Shown here in pieces: positions 1 to 9,871 of a DNA stretch of 64,000 nt. This DNA comes from Incurvaria masculella (Eukaryota; Arthropoda; Insecta; Lepidoptera; Incurvariidae). The stretch covers positions 20,974,001 to 21,038,000 of the forward strand of contig OX335647.2 of the NCBI GenBank assembly GCA_946894095.1, in the 5' to 3' direction. A program made the translations under genes and the position numbers. Position 1 is the stretch's first letter; each line of letters opens with the position of its first letter. A model generated the notes under the pieces. That model saw only the letters and a program-made list of their open reading frames with translations. It searched no databases and was not told where the DNA came from.

Positions 1-331
1 ATAGGTGCCATGCCAGGATCTTACCTTTATGAGCACGGCTACACGCAACTGGATTGAAAACACGGACGATTTTTTCATTGCCGCTTCCACCATCTTTTCA
101 TCAAATGCGATGGTACCAACCCGGACGGGCTTAAGCCATACCACTTAGTAGGGGAAGGAGACCTACAGTTTTACATGGATTCCGAACGATGGAGAAGTTC
201 GCATTCTTGACGAAATGCACTAATCCAACTCAGAAAGAGAAAGAAAGTCGTGCATGAACGGGGTCAGGATTTGAACCGCTGGTATTCTAGGCAAGCCCCG
301 TGTCATTAGTCTAGCCGCTCAATTGTAAGAA
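1..331 (-). mobile_element. tRNA-headed SINE, cut by window edge
   Basis: Read on the minus strand, the head near 331 has a tRNA-like B box (GGTTCAAATCC) and an A-box-like region. It is followed by the body shared by all SINEs in this window, with the landmarks 'aaaactgtaggtcccc', 'cccgggttggtacc' and 'ggcatggcacc'. The 3' end lies outside the window. SINEs are Pol III transcripts moved by LINE enzymes and encode no protein. The head differs from the 5S-type head at 56217. Confidence 0.8.
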
Positions 332-903
332 GTAAATCGTCATCGAAGTCTTCACAATCCATGCTGGTAGGAAAACAAATATAATTTTGCACCTGATGGA
401 CGCGTCCACATGACTGACTCGTAAAATTCCGGACGGAAAAATCTAATGTCGTCTAATCTAAGGTCGTTTCTGATTCCTGATTCTGAATCCTGATCATGAA
501 ACCTGATGTGTGTCCCGGGCCCTAATGTTGCTGATCTTTATAGTTTCGATAACCCTTGCCTTTTCATAAGGATAAAAAAAAGATTGGTGTCAAAAATATT
601 GACTTTGATCACAGAATGTTAACGTTACAATAATCTGTGGATGGTTTTTTCCGAGGAAGTGGGTTTTGAATTCGTTTGGCTTCATAGTCGGAAAAAGAGA
701 AAATTGTTGCGTTTCGTTGATGTCCATTTCCGTTAACAGTCCGATCAATCTTCCAGTTGTGTGCATTAAAACTATTTTGCCGAGTTTCGCAACTGTATCG
801 CAAACTGTAAGTATTAGGTACTTACAATGTAGTTTGTATTATTTAAAAGATATGTTTTGTTTATTCGTAGTAAAGAAAACGTAAACACAAAATTAAATCA
901 CAG
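332..903. other. unassigned AT-rich DNA
   Basis: No repeat, coding or RNA signal was recognised. The short ORFs here overlap on both strands and look random. Confidence 0.5.
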
Positions 904-1040
904 ATTCGCACACGAAGGGTTCCGTACCATCGTACAAGATTTAACACAAAAAAATCACGTTTTTTCTATGGGGCCCTCTAATTTTTAATATTTTTATTAA
1001 TAGGGTTCCGTTTTCACTCTTTGAGTACGGAACCCTAAAA
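904..1040 (+). mobile_element. GTCY-MITE, internally deleted
   Basis: Both ends of the family are present: the 'cgcacacgaagggttccgtacc' head and the 'gggttccgtttt...acggaaccctaaaa' tail. The central (GGAC)n microsatellite and the 'ttgttatagcggc' block are missing. It abuts a truncated TTAA-A MITE. Confidence 0.8.
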
Positions 1041-1349
1041 ACATCTTAAAAAGATTAGTCATCAGACATGGCTTGTTTCATGTACATTTATAATCAATTT
1101 GGTTTTTGTTAGATTTTTGACTACATCATTCGTGGTTTACTTTTAGATAAAAGTCATTTTGTAATGAAAACTCTCGTAAATCTTACCAAATCAAACACTA
1201 TGCGCATTGTCTGCTTTGTGGACATGTTGCATCCTCCTTACTACGGAGCCTGTCTTTTTCTTTGAAACAGAGAAGGTCCCAGAGCGTAGTAACACGGTTT
1301 TGTACCATGCCCGCGAATGCGTTAGTCCCGCCAGGAAGGGCCACCTTAA
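1041..1349 (+). mobile_element. TTAA-A MITE, 5' truncated
   Basis: This matches the right half of the 550-bp TTAA-A family, from 'acatcttaaaaagatt' to the terminal 'gggccaccTTAA'. The left half is absent and its place is taken by the GTCY-MITE at 904-1040. It encodes no protein. Confidence 0.8.
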
Positions 1350-1689
1350 AAATATGTTTCGGCTGTGTATTGGTACTCTGTCTCCTTTGTAGAAGAGGAT
1401 GGATAGGATGAAAAATTTATGTTTCATTAGCTGGATATGGAATTAATTTTGCAGCAACTATTCCTTTATTTTAAAATAATTAAATACTATCCGCATTCTA
1501 CCACTCCAATTGTTTAATTTTTGTTAGGTGGCAAGCATAAACCTGCATTTTAATCTAATTTTAGCATCTTTTGATTTGATGAATAATAATTATTGTAATT
1601 ATAAAGATTTAAAATATGTCTAGTGTATAAAAATTTTTACTGTTATTAATGGCTGCAAAAAAGACATGTGGGCCGCAAAACCGACATGT

Positions 1690-2060
1690 AGGTCCCGACG
1701 TGGTCCATTCAGCGTGTTTGCGTCCACTGCTGGACATACGCCTATCCAATTTTTCTCCAGTCCTCCTGGCCCTCAGCGGTAAGGAACCACTGCTTTCCGC
1801 CAACGCACTTGATGTCATCGTCCCACCTGGAGGGTGGTCTTCCCACACTCCGTTTTCCTGTCCACGGCCGCCAGTGAAGAACATATTACTCCAACGGTCG
1901 TCGTTCCTTGGGTTGACGTGACCAGCCAACTGCCACTTGAGCTTAGCCACCCGGTATCCAATATCGAGTACTCTGGTACATCGGCGGATTGCCTCATTAC
2001 GCACCCATATCCCATAGCGATATTCCACTCATGGCTCGCTCCATTGCTTGCTGGTCAATA
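1690..2060 (-). pseudogene. RTE-type LINE, C-terminal end of ORF
   Basis: Minus-strand frames give, in order, QQAMERAM, RNEAIRRCTRV, RVAKLKWQLAGHV, RWSN and AYVQQWT. This is the characteristic C-terminal tail downstream of the reverse transcriptase in RTE-clade LINEs. The pieces fall in different frames, and an in-frame stop lies just before AYVQQWT, so the copy is dead. The reverse transcriptase core and endonuclease are absent, so this is a 5'-truncated insertion. The 139-residue open frame here (1609-2028) covers only part of the homology. Confidence 0.85.
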
Positions 2061-2146
2061 ACGTTGTCCATTTAGGTTATGTTTTAATATAGAAGATGCG
2101 GACGCATATGCTACAATTAAACCTTGGTTATTTTTTGTAGACCACC

Positions 2147-2696
2147 TTAAGGTGGCCCATCCCGCTCATCTCCCCATACAAAAGGGGAAAGAAGATCACG
2201 CCCATATTTCTTGTCAGAGATCCAAAATTTTGCTCAAAATAGCTTTATTTGATTGAACTAGATGTCTGATGACCACTGGCATTGTAAAATTGTGTTTGGT
2301 TTCTAAGTTATAAGGTCCGAAAGTTCGAATTTTTCGCACGTTTTATACAATAACTTTGAAGGTGCATTACGCTATGATAAAGTAAGAACATCTTAAAAAG
2401 ATTAGTCATCAGACATAGCTTATTTAATCAAGATTTATAATCTATTTGGTTTATGTTAGATTTTGGACTACAGCAGTCGTGGTTTACTTTTAGCTATAAT
2501 TCTTTTTTTAAATAAAATTTTCGTTAATCTTACCAAATCATACACTATGCATATTGTCTTTTTCGTGGCCATTTAGCATCTTCCTCATCACGCAGCCTAT
2601 CTTTTTCTTTGAAACATAGAAGGTCCCAGAGCGCGACAGCACGGTTTTGTACCGTGCCCGCGAAAGAGTTAGTCCCGCCGGGTTGGGCCACCGTAA
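2147..2696 (+). mobile_element. TTAA-A MITE, near full length
   Basis: It starts TTAA-GGTGGCCCATCCCG and ends CGGGTTGGGCCACC followed by a degraded TTAA ('gtaa'). The terminal inverted repeats are about 14 bp with one mismatch. TTAA target duplications are the hallmark of piggyBac-type transposases, so this is probably a non-autonomous piggyBac-like element. It has no coding potential. The left flank ends 'accacc', so it makes a 14-bp palindrome with the element start. Confidence 0.85.
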
Positions 2697-4218
2697 ATAA
2701 TTATGATATTATATTAGAAGATAATATGTATTTATACTATATTTAAGGGGATAATATTATTTCAAAAGTTATACCTTTCGATAGTTTCCTAGGCAGCACT
2801 ACGTGAGCCAGTCGCTACTCCCGCCATTTGGTTCATTTCAACCTTGCTGAACGCTTGTGTAAGTTTGTTTGTCTTGCGTTGTATAAAAAATACTCTGTTT
2901 TATGGCGCAAATGCTTGTTATGGGGTGTTTTGTAGGTATGTTTGTGGGAACAGGAGTACCAATGGGCCACCAACAGTTCTGTATTCCAACATGAACATAC
3001 CGTGCCTTTACATATTAATGTTGTCAGTTTTTTATTACTATTAGTGTATTATTATTTTCTGGTAAAATTAAGGACCTGACACACATTTATTACATAAGTA
3101 TTCCCTGCCTGTTACTGTGCATCATAACTTCCGACACTCACCGGTCAGGTTAAAACTTTCAATGCATATAACAAGATCGAATAAATCTCTTACGAGTTAT
3201 TGATTCAGTGCGGGAGTGAAATCGTATGTCTATCCCGTTTGGGCCAATTAATTTTCTTTAGGTTCTTTTTCAGTTAGAGTGGGATTCCTTGGCCCACCAT
3301 TCATAAATACCGTAAATTTTGTATTTTTGCCAATAAAAATTTACAAGATCCTTACTCAAGATACTGCATTTAGTGCTACTTGTGAAAATCTGGTACGAAG
3401 CATTTCCATAAATTAATAAGTGTTTGTTAGTGTCACATAGAATTTTATAACTATATTTCCAATTGTCAGATAATGATGTGATGAATAAATGTGACCATTC
3501 TTCAAAATCACAATCGCTTTATTGAAAAGTGTTTCAACGCAAGCAAAACAAATATGGGGTGATTCCAATTACCAAACTACCTTTGCCTCTTGCATAACCT
3601 AACCTAACAAGTTCAACATTTTGGAGCAAATCGTAATTTAGTTTTTATCGCACTATTGCAGCACTATCGTTTTTCATTCACGCGGATTAAAAAGAACCAA
3701 TTTATTTTGCCCCAAATTGAACAATATAGGCGTGGATACCACGTGGTTTCAGTACAACGGCGCCACGATGGGAATTCTGCCTGAACGATTTAAGGACATG
3801 CTTATCTCTTGTAGATGTGATGTGAATTATCCACCAAGATCATGCAATTAGATCATGCTAGTTTTTTGGTGTCTCCAGAAGTCTAAGCTAGTAAGCCGCA
3901 GTCGACCGATGCCCTCAAAGTCAACATAACCCAGGCCATTGCTCAAATTCAGCCGGATCTATGCAGCGGAGTCATTGATAATTGGACTTCCCAGATCCAT
4001 GCGACCGTAAGAAGCCGCGGCAGACATTTGAACAACATCATATTCCATACATAATGGCATGCATGGTAGTTCCAAATAAAAAAAAATTGTTAATACCTCT
4101 TCAACAGCTTGTTTTATTCCTTTTAAACATCGACCCGTCTTGGACATTATTTCACTAGACTTTTTTTATTACATGAATTAGGTAATCCAGGATGAATGAA
4201 TTAGGAATAAATAATTTG
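2697..4218. other. unassigned AT-rich intergenic or intronic DNA
   Basis: No repeat family shared with the rest of the window and no convincing coding signal was seen. The short ORFs at 2844-3044 and 3959-4147 match nothing I recognise. Confidence 0.5.
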
Positions 4219-4317
4219 CTGGTATGGTACCTCCCCGAGGGTGGTTACGCAAGGTGAGGCGGATTTGGCCTAAATACCTTTGGTATCGGCACAGCTACGC
4301 ATACCAGTTTTTTTTTT
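4219..4317 (+). ncRNA. candidate small structured RNA (Pol III-like)
   Basis: The first and last eight bases (CTGGTATG and CATACCAG) pair to close the segment, and a run of ten or more T follows at 4308, as at a Pol III terminator. Inside, CCTC-CCC-GAGG and AAGGT...GGC...GCC...ACCTT can form two further stems. The stretch GGTGGTTAC...GGTGAGGC is loosely reminiscent of U1 snRNA stem-loop II, but the U1 5' end is absent. No clear A or B box is seen. It may instead be a remnant repeat head, because a SINE body follows at once. Confidence 0.3.
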
Positions 4318-4327
4318 ATTAAAGAAA

Positions 4328-4548
4328 AGATTGTCAAAGCGCAATGAAAAATAGTCAGTGTTTTCCATCCGGTTCAATGTATATTTATTTTTTATTTTAT
4401 TTTATTTGGCAATCTTACAGGACACAGACAATACAACAACAGGTAAATGTAAATGTAGCCATGCTCATAAAGAAAAGGTCCTGGCATGGCACCTAATTCC
4501 GTGGGCAATGCGATTTATCCATCCATGTTGTCACATAAAAAAATAAGG
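4328..4548 (+). mobile_element. SINE body, interrupted
   Basis: It matches the shared SINE body ('tgtcaaagcgcaatgaaa', 'ttttccatcc', 'ggcatggcacctaattcc', 'cacataaaaaaataa'). The 5' head is missing or replaced by the hairpin at 4219-4317. A 70-bp insertion splits it. Confidence 0.75.
4382..4451 (-). mobile_element. 70-bp retroelement tail inserted in SINE
   Basis: AATGTA occurs immediately before (4376-4381) and after (4452-4457) this segment and only once in uninterrupted SINEs, so it is a 6-bp target duplication. The insert begins with a (TTTTA)n-like tract and reads best on the minus strand as a short A-rich-tailed LINE or SINE 3' end. Confidence 0.6.
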
Positions 4549-4639
4549 ACGAGTAACAGTCCTAAGTAAAGGTAGATTCGGTAATTTTGACCTCATTGAA
4601 CAACAAGACACTGATCATGAAAGGCACATTAGCTGTGGG

Positions 4640-4765
4640 CGGACGCGGCGCGGCGCGGCGCCACCCGGACTGGCGTCGTGTCGTCGGCGTCGCGCCCGCC
4701 CCCACCCCCGTGCCCCCCGCTGTCCGCAACCCTCCGCCGGCCCCCGCCGGTGCCAGTGCAAACTA
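4640..4765. other. GC-rich island upstream of the exon
   Basis: This CpG-dense stretch includes a GGCGCGGCGCGGCGC run and C-rich tracts in otherwise AT-rich DNA, about 300 bp before the coding exon. It could be a promoter or 5' UTR exon of the gene at 5092, but no splice donor or core promoter motif is clear. Confidence 0.35.
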
Positions 4766-5029
4766 CCCTCTAGCCTCTACCACTTGTCTTTGAAACGGGC
4801 TTCTTATCAGAAAATTGTGTTCATTTTTGTAGATAAAGTTAACCTAACAAAACAGTCCGCAACCTATATCTATCTGAAATCTACATCAAACTGTAAATAG
4901 AGAGTGTGTTGTCAAGTTAAATCATGCCAGAAGAAAAAATGTGGTGGAATTGTTCAGCTAGATCTTTTAATTTCTAAATATTGATTGTATTTTAATTTAT
5001 CGAAGATATTTATGATACATTTACATGCT

Positions 5030-5049
5030 TCTTTCTCTAATTGTTTCAG
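5030..5049 (+). promoter_or_regulatory. splice acceptor of the coding exon
   Basis: A pyrimidine-rich tract ending 'attgtttcag' places the 5' edge of the exon at 5050 and implies at least one 5' UTR exon upstream. Confidence 0.6.
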
Positions 5050-5063
5050 AGGTAAACTTAAAA

Positions 5064-5078
5064 ATGTCTGAAAGGTAG
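5064..5078 (+). promoter_or_regulatory. short upstream ORF (Met-Ser-Glu-Arg-stop)
   Basis: An ATG, three codons and TAG lie 14 nt downstream of the acceptor and 13 nt before the main ATG. If transcribed, it would be met first by scanning ribosomes and could damp translation of the main frame. Confidence 0.5.
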
Positions 5079-5091
5079 AAGGCCCGCCGTG

Positions 5092-5536
5092 ATGTCAGAA
5101 AACCAGGACAGGGATGCTAAAAAAGATATACGAACTGATGAAGATGAAACGAGCATTGTTGGAAATAAAGCATCTGACATTATTAATTACAGGGTAAGTG
5201 AAAATGAACTTACCCCAGATTTAAATAATGCTATATACAAAGGTGTGAATGTAGAAACGGCAAGTGTAACAGATGGTCATGATATTGTGGAAACAGTCAA
5301 TATAGTTACTGAAAATACTGTGGACTTTAGTAATTCGGTCGATGAGAAAAGTGCGGACGGAGTGTTAGAACAAGAAAAGTCAGAGGAGGTTCACGAGAGT
5401 GAAGTGTCAAAATGTTCCGCGGAGGTGGCTCCGAGACTGAGCTGGAGCCTGGAGAAGCCCTGCGGGTTCAGGATATCGTGGCGGCTAGAGGAAGGCGAAG
5501 TCACATCCGCCGACTACATACACCTCTATTGCCCAG
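5092..5536 (+). CDS. first coding exon, possible HECW-like E3 ligase N-terminus
   Basis: The exon encodes 148 complete residues plus one base of the next codon (phase 1). I start at the ATG at 5092; the frame is also open one codon upstream (GTG). Residues 1 to about 110 are acidic, rich in Asp, Glu, Ser and Val, and probably disordered. Residues 113-148 (…GFRISWRLEEGEV, then SADYIHLY) look folded. They resemble the opening strands of the SKICH-like domain found at the N-terminus of HECW ubiquitin ligases, where W-x-hydrophobic-x-EEV followed by SDWIGLY is typical. The exon ends at a strong GTGAGT donor; read-through would stop after 14 more codons (5577). No downstream exon was recognised, so HECT, C2 and WW domains cannot be confirmed. 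It is likely a real exon; the family is a tentative inference. Confidence 0.55.
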
Positions 5537-5542
5537 GTGAGT
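5537..5542 (+). promoter_or_regulatory. splice donor GTGAGT
   Basis: CCAG|GTGAGT is a near-ideal donor at the point where the conserved-looking protein segment ends. Confidence 0.65.
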
Positions 5543-5739
5543 TGATAACCTTTTTACTTCCCAATTTTCGTAATTAATTTAAAATGTGAATTTTCGTAAA
5601 CTACAAAAGTTATTCTAAATGTACAACCTTAATTTATCAAGGCGTTTTCTTAATTAAGACCAATCACCCCCAATTATTTGATTGTATTTCATAACCTTCT
5701 TACTTTTTTTTGAAACCAATTTTAATGAATTTCGGTAAA

Positions 5740-5911
5740 AATATTGTCTGGACCTTGGAGAAGTATTGGCTTACTTTTGTGGCGAAAATTGAACTCAAAA
5801 GGGTTGAAATAGAGGATGACAGTTTGTATGGGGAACTCATCCAGTAAATAATTCAGCCCGACATTTGTCCAAAACGACAATGTCCCGAGCGGAGCTGGGT
5901 ACCTCAGCTAG
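5740..5911 (+). mobile_element. Helitron 3' end, truncated
   Basis: 'aataattcagcccgacat…gagcggagctgggtacctcag' leads to a terminal CTAG followed by T, as in the full Helitron at 16661-17652. The 5' end is not found. It sits in the putative first intron. Confidence 0.7.
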
Positions 5912-6074
5912 TCGTCGATAAAGCAACAAACAACCATTATAAGGCAATATCTCCCCGCGCAGTCATAAACGATTTCACTGTGACCATGATGCTAGGGAGC
6001 GGTATGCACCTGAACACTTTGCATGGTATTTGTCTCATCACCTCTTCTCTGAGATGGATCCCCAGATTCCCAGG

Positions 6075-6250
6075 TTATCCAACATGGTTTTTTTTAATGT
6101 TAAGCGTGGCATATGGCGCAGGCAAGGACCTCACAAAAAGTTCCCAACTACACCCATGGGCTTTCGGACTTTCACATGGGCTGCGAAAACTATGCCGGCT
6201 GGCCAGGTGCTTCTTTACACCATGTTTGAAGGTGCGGCAAATTTGAGGCT
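6075..6250 (-). pseudogene. LINE (Jockey/CR1-like) C-terminal fragment
   Basis: The minus strand encodes FKHGVKKHLASRH, then SPKAHG, and ends near LNIKK. This is the extreme C-terminus of the same LINE type seen at 20215-20700 and 28045-28199. The reverse transcriptase core is absent. Confidence 0.75.
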
Positions 6251-6689
6251 GATTTTTTTTTATCCTGTTCGCCGGAAATAACGACTTCCGGTCGCCGAAA
6301 ATAACGCTGTGACTATTAGTGAATATTATAGTCACAGCGCGTTTTGATCGACTTCGAGATTTTTGTGGCCCGATAGCCCGATTGTCTTTATATGTGCGTA
6401 ACGCATATTATTGTATAAACAAATCACGTAATTTCACTACTTGAATATTTTTTTCTACAATTTGCTTAGTCGCGTTTATTTTCGGCGCGAGAACGAATGA
6501 CATGATCGCTAAGTGCGTATGGCTGAATTGACTGGCATTATCGGCCTCCGCGGGAGTCAGTTGAACAAATTATTGTATGATTTTGGAACTTTTAGCTGAG
6601 TTATATGAGGAATCAAGGATGTGGATGTACCAATTACTGCTAATCGAATGCCGTTTGCAATGAGTTTATTCTTTTGGTTGGATTGGAGA

Positions 6690-7034
6690 CCAGATTAAAA
6701 TGGCTAAATATATTTCTTTGATATAATCGATTCAACACCAGATATAGCACACGTGGACAAAATTATTCTCGTCATTAGATAGGTTTTGGAAACAGGTGAA
6801 CCGTGTAAAATATTTTTCAAATTTCCCCCCTCAGTGGGACATTAAGCTGAAGAAATGTTTTCTGCCATTATTTCGGAACTCAAAACACTGGGCATAAATA
6901 TTAAATACTGTTGTGGACAGTCATATGATAATGCTGCGAACATGTCTGGTGTGTACAATGGCTTACAGGCTAAAATTACAAAGCCAAGTATATTTTGCTT
7001 TTTTCGCTCTTTGCTCTGCCCTCTTTTTCAATTC
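6690..7034 (+). pseudogene. hAT/ZMYM1-like (DUF4371) transposase relic, left part
   Basis: One frame reads DSTPDIAHVDKII, a stop, VLETGEP, FFKFPPSVGH, a stop, AEEMFSAII, then GQSYDNAANMSGVYNGLQ. This order matches the central part of DUF4371-type hAT transposases and related ZMYM1-like proteins, which share the GQ-YD-A-NMSG-Y-G-Q motif. Two in-frame stops and at least one frameshift show that it is inactive. The coding match runs into a MITE at 7035 and resumes at 7388. Confidence 0.8.
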
Positions 7035-7387
7035 GGAGTGGTCAGTCTGAGTTCTCACCTAAATTGGCGTTTACGGCAAACCGATCGACTGGCGTTTTCT
7101 CCAAACTCCATACTAGTTTTTACTAGATATTCTGTGGTCTTATTTCTTCAAGCTGTCAAAGTCAAACGCGGACTTCCGATTTGTATGAAAACGCGGAGTG
7201 GACGTAAACGGCAACGTCGACGTATTTACGGCAACGTTGAGTAAGCTGTCAAATCAAGCTCGGACTCGCAAATGTTAGTTCGCTTAACGCCCGCTGCGCG
7301 CGCTCTTCAATTGCTCCATACATTTAAAAACGCCAGTCGATCGGTTTGCCGTAACGCCAATTTAGGTGACAACTTAGACTACCGGCT
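7035..7387 (+). mobile_element. long-TIR MITE (LTIR family)
   Basis: It has terminal inverted repeats of about 55 bp. The left end is 'gagttctcacctaaattggcg' and 'cgatcgactggcg'; the right end is their inverse. Of about seven copies in the window this one sits inside the hAT pseudogene. The family is unnamed as far as I can tell. Confidence 0.85.
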
Positions 7388-7600
7388 CAGTAGTATCTGC
7401 GGCTGCTGAATCGTGTATAGTGCACGTTTCTTCATGTTGATTAAAAATAAACTAGTTTTCTTTTCTAAGTTCAACACATTTTTTTTTTCTGAAACTGGGA
7501 ACGTTGAAGAGAGTAAATCTGACACGTTGGTCAGCTAGAGAGAACGCATGCAGAAGTATGATGGATTATTGGCACGAGGTCTTTTAAACTTTGGAATAAA
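7388..7600 (+). pseudogene. hAT/ZMYM1-like relic, right part
   Basis: Downstream of the MITE the frames give SAAAESC, then FF-S-STH-like residues, then LTRWSARENACRSMM and DYWHEV. This is the expected continuation of the DUF4371 family, whose AAESC, STHRW and TRWSAR blocks follow the NMSG block. Frameshifts and stops are present. Confidence 0.7.
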
Positions 7601-7716
7601 TCAAGGATAATTGTACCGAAAAAACTCTAACGCAAAACGAAGCCACGGATATACTTTTAAATTTAGAAAAACTGGAAACTGGAACAAAAAAATTGTACAT
7701 ATGAAGATGTTTGCTT

Positions 7717-7972
7717 GTTTTTAGGGTTCCGTACCCAAGTGGTGCCAACGAAACCCTTTCACTAAGCCTCAACCGTCCGCCCGCCCGTCCGTCCCAGTGG
7801 GTTGTATCTCATGAAGTAATAGGTAGACTGTTGAAATTTTCAATTAGTGTGTTGCCGCTATAACAAGAAAAAGTAAAAATAAAAAATCTAAATTAAAGAG
7901 GTCCAAATGTGATTTTTGGTATGGTACTGAACCCTCCGTGTGCGAGTCCGACTCGCACTTGGCCGGTTTTTT
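7717..7972 (-). mobile_element. GTCY-MITE
   Basis: It runs from 'tttttagggttccgtaccc' to 'gcacttggccggttttt', with a degenerate microsatellite (GTCCGCCCGCCCGTCC). It is one of the more diverged copies. Confidence 0.9.
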
Positions 7973-8139
7973 CTTACCTGCGTAGGTGGTCATTTGCTCT
8001 AAGATATTATTCCTTGCAACGGTATTTCAATGATTGAAGGTTTTCCGTCCAGAAAATGGCTTTGACAACCGCTATAAAAACTTTTTACTGGAATGAATAT
8101 TCCTCATTCCTTAGCATGGAATACCAAGAATAGGCCTAC

Positions 8140-8225
8140 TGATCCCTTGGCGCCGCCGGTACTAGCCAAAGCGCGAAGTTGCCGAGACGCCGCTACTAAA
8201 ATAGTTGAGTCTGAACATTAGAAAT
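8140..8225 (+). mobile_element. relic of TTAA-B MITE left end
   Basis: 'ggtactagccaaagcgcgaagtt' then '…gtctgaacattag' match the left end of the family at 41857 and 45875, but with many changes and no right end. Confidence 0.45.
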
Positions 8226-8394
8226 TACACTATTAAAATATTATGGGTTTTTCCTAAAATATGGTGGAAGGACCCGGCGTGATGCTCGTGAACGGGTGCT
8301 GTTAGTGGCGAATGGCCTGCTCCAATTGGGAACATGCGAGGATAGTATTTGCAAATAAATAAACGTCATGACGGCGTACGGCATGAATTATTGA

Positions 8395-8650
8395 CCGAGC
8401 GTAGCGAAGGTCTCCGTCTCTAGATTGGGCAAAAATGCTTTCGTATGTCCGGCTGTTCTCTACAGGGCGCATTTCTCAACAGATTCGCGTGAAATTTTGT
8501 AAGCAGGTTCGATATTTTATAGAATGTTTTAGTCGAGCCAATTTTTTTTTTGTTTTTAAATTGGCGGAGATATTTTGTAAAATGTTCAAATGTGGTATGT
8601 CTGTCCAGTTGTTATCCACTGCAGGTCGCATTTCTCAACCAATTCTCGTG
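8395..8650 (+). repeat. internally duplicated dispersed repeat
   Basis: It opens 'gaccgagcgtagcgaagg' and holds two diverged copies of a block built on 'tatgtc…gtcgcatttctcaaccaattc'. It resembles Helitron-associated sequence of Lepidoptera; the class is uncertain. Confidence 0.4.
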
Positions 8651-8837
8651 ATTTTTAGGATTCCGACCTAAGGGTGCTAATGGAACCCTATTACTAAGCC
8701 TCCACTGTCCGTCCGTCCGTCCATCCATCCGTCTGTCACAAGGATTCGTCTCATGTGCTGTAATAGGTATGTAGCTAACATTTTCACAGAATGTGTATTT
8801 TTTTGCCACTATAACAACACATAGATAAAATTTAAAA
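8651..8837 (-). mobile_element. GTCY-MITE, truncated
   Basis: It has the tail, a (GTCC)n tract with ATCC variants and the 'gccactataacaac' block. The 'gcacttggccgg' end is missing. Confidence 0.85.
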
Positions 8838-9440
8838 ACTCTTCTCTATCGATGATGAACGAACAATACAATACAATATTCTGTGACGCGTCCTTTTCAT
8901 CAGTTTCACGGGCTTGAGAATGGACGTCCTCTTCACCTGTTTCGTGGTAAATAAATCGTCGAGCCCACTCCGCCACCTACTCTGTCGTTTGCTCGCGGCT
9001 GCCACGAAAGCGGTCTGCGTAGGAGCACTATTGAAGTAAGACTTACGTAGGAACGGGGCGTAGGACGGCGGTGGTCGTTTCTCGCGGAATCGCGCCACGA
9101 TTTAGTGCGAGCGCTGCTTGCTTTGATGATGTAGATAAATTAAATTGAATCGAGCCGTGTCGTCGGTTGAGCAACGTGCCATTGACTTCGTCTGGATTTG
9201 CAGTGCCCCCGCCATGTTGGCGGCGGAGTGGCACTGCCGGAGCGAAAGGATAGCATTCCAGTGTGGGCTAGAATTGTTTTATGTTACTGAACATGGATAG
9301 ACACACCCACTATCATGATGTTAGTCCAACACCGCATTCCTAATGCCATACCTTCCTTTTATTAGCACGGTTACCCGCCCCGTAATCTATCTTGACGTAA
9401 CCTTTGAGTTGTATTTTTCGCTCACGTGAAAAATATGCAT
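8838..9440. other. unassigned, partly GC-rich
   Basis: No repeat or gene was recognised. ORFs on the minus strand (8832-9234) are short and overlapping. Confidence 0.5.
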
Positions 9441-9861
9441 GCCGTTATCTGCATAGGTTGTCGGAAATTAAACACCTCTTAATTTTCGCACTCATTTAGC
9501 GTGTTATCTGCAAAGGTAGTCGGAAATTAAACACATCTCGATTTTCGCACTCAGCGCGTTATCTGCATAGGTAGTCTGAAATTAAACACCTCTTAATTTT
9601 CGCAATCATTTAGCGTGTTATCTGCATAGGTGAAGGGAAATTACATAAACACCTCTTAATATTCGCACTTATTGAAAGCGTTATCTGCAAAGGTAGTCGG
9701 AAATTAAACACATCTTAATTTTCGCACTAAGCTAGCGCCTCATCTGCATAGGTAGTCGGAAATTAAACACCTCTTAATTTTCGCAATCATTTAGCGCGTT
9801 ATCTGCATAGGTGAAGGGAAATTACATAAACACCTCTTTATTTTCGCACCCATTTAGCGCC
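9441..9861 (+). repeat. tandem array, about seven units of 55-63 bp
   Basis: The unit is built on 'gttatctgcataggtagtcgg', then 'aaattaaacacctc', then 'ttaattttcgcac'. Units differ by small indels (an extra 'gaagggaaattacat' block in two of them). A TTAA-A MITE begins 11 bp after the array. Confidence 0.9.
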
Positions 9862-9871
9862 GAAGTTTGAA

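Noticed and set aside
4219..4290. U1 snRNA gene
   Set aside because: The similarity is limited to a stem-loop II-like stretch; the essential 5' end that pairs with splice donors is absent.
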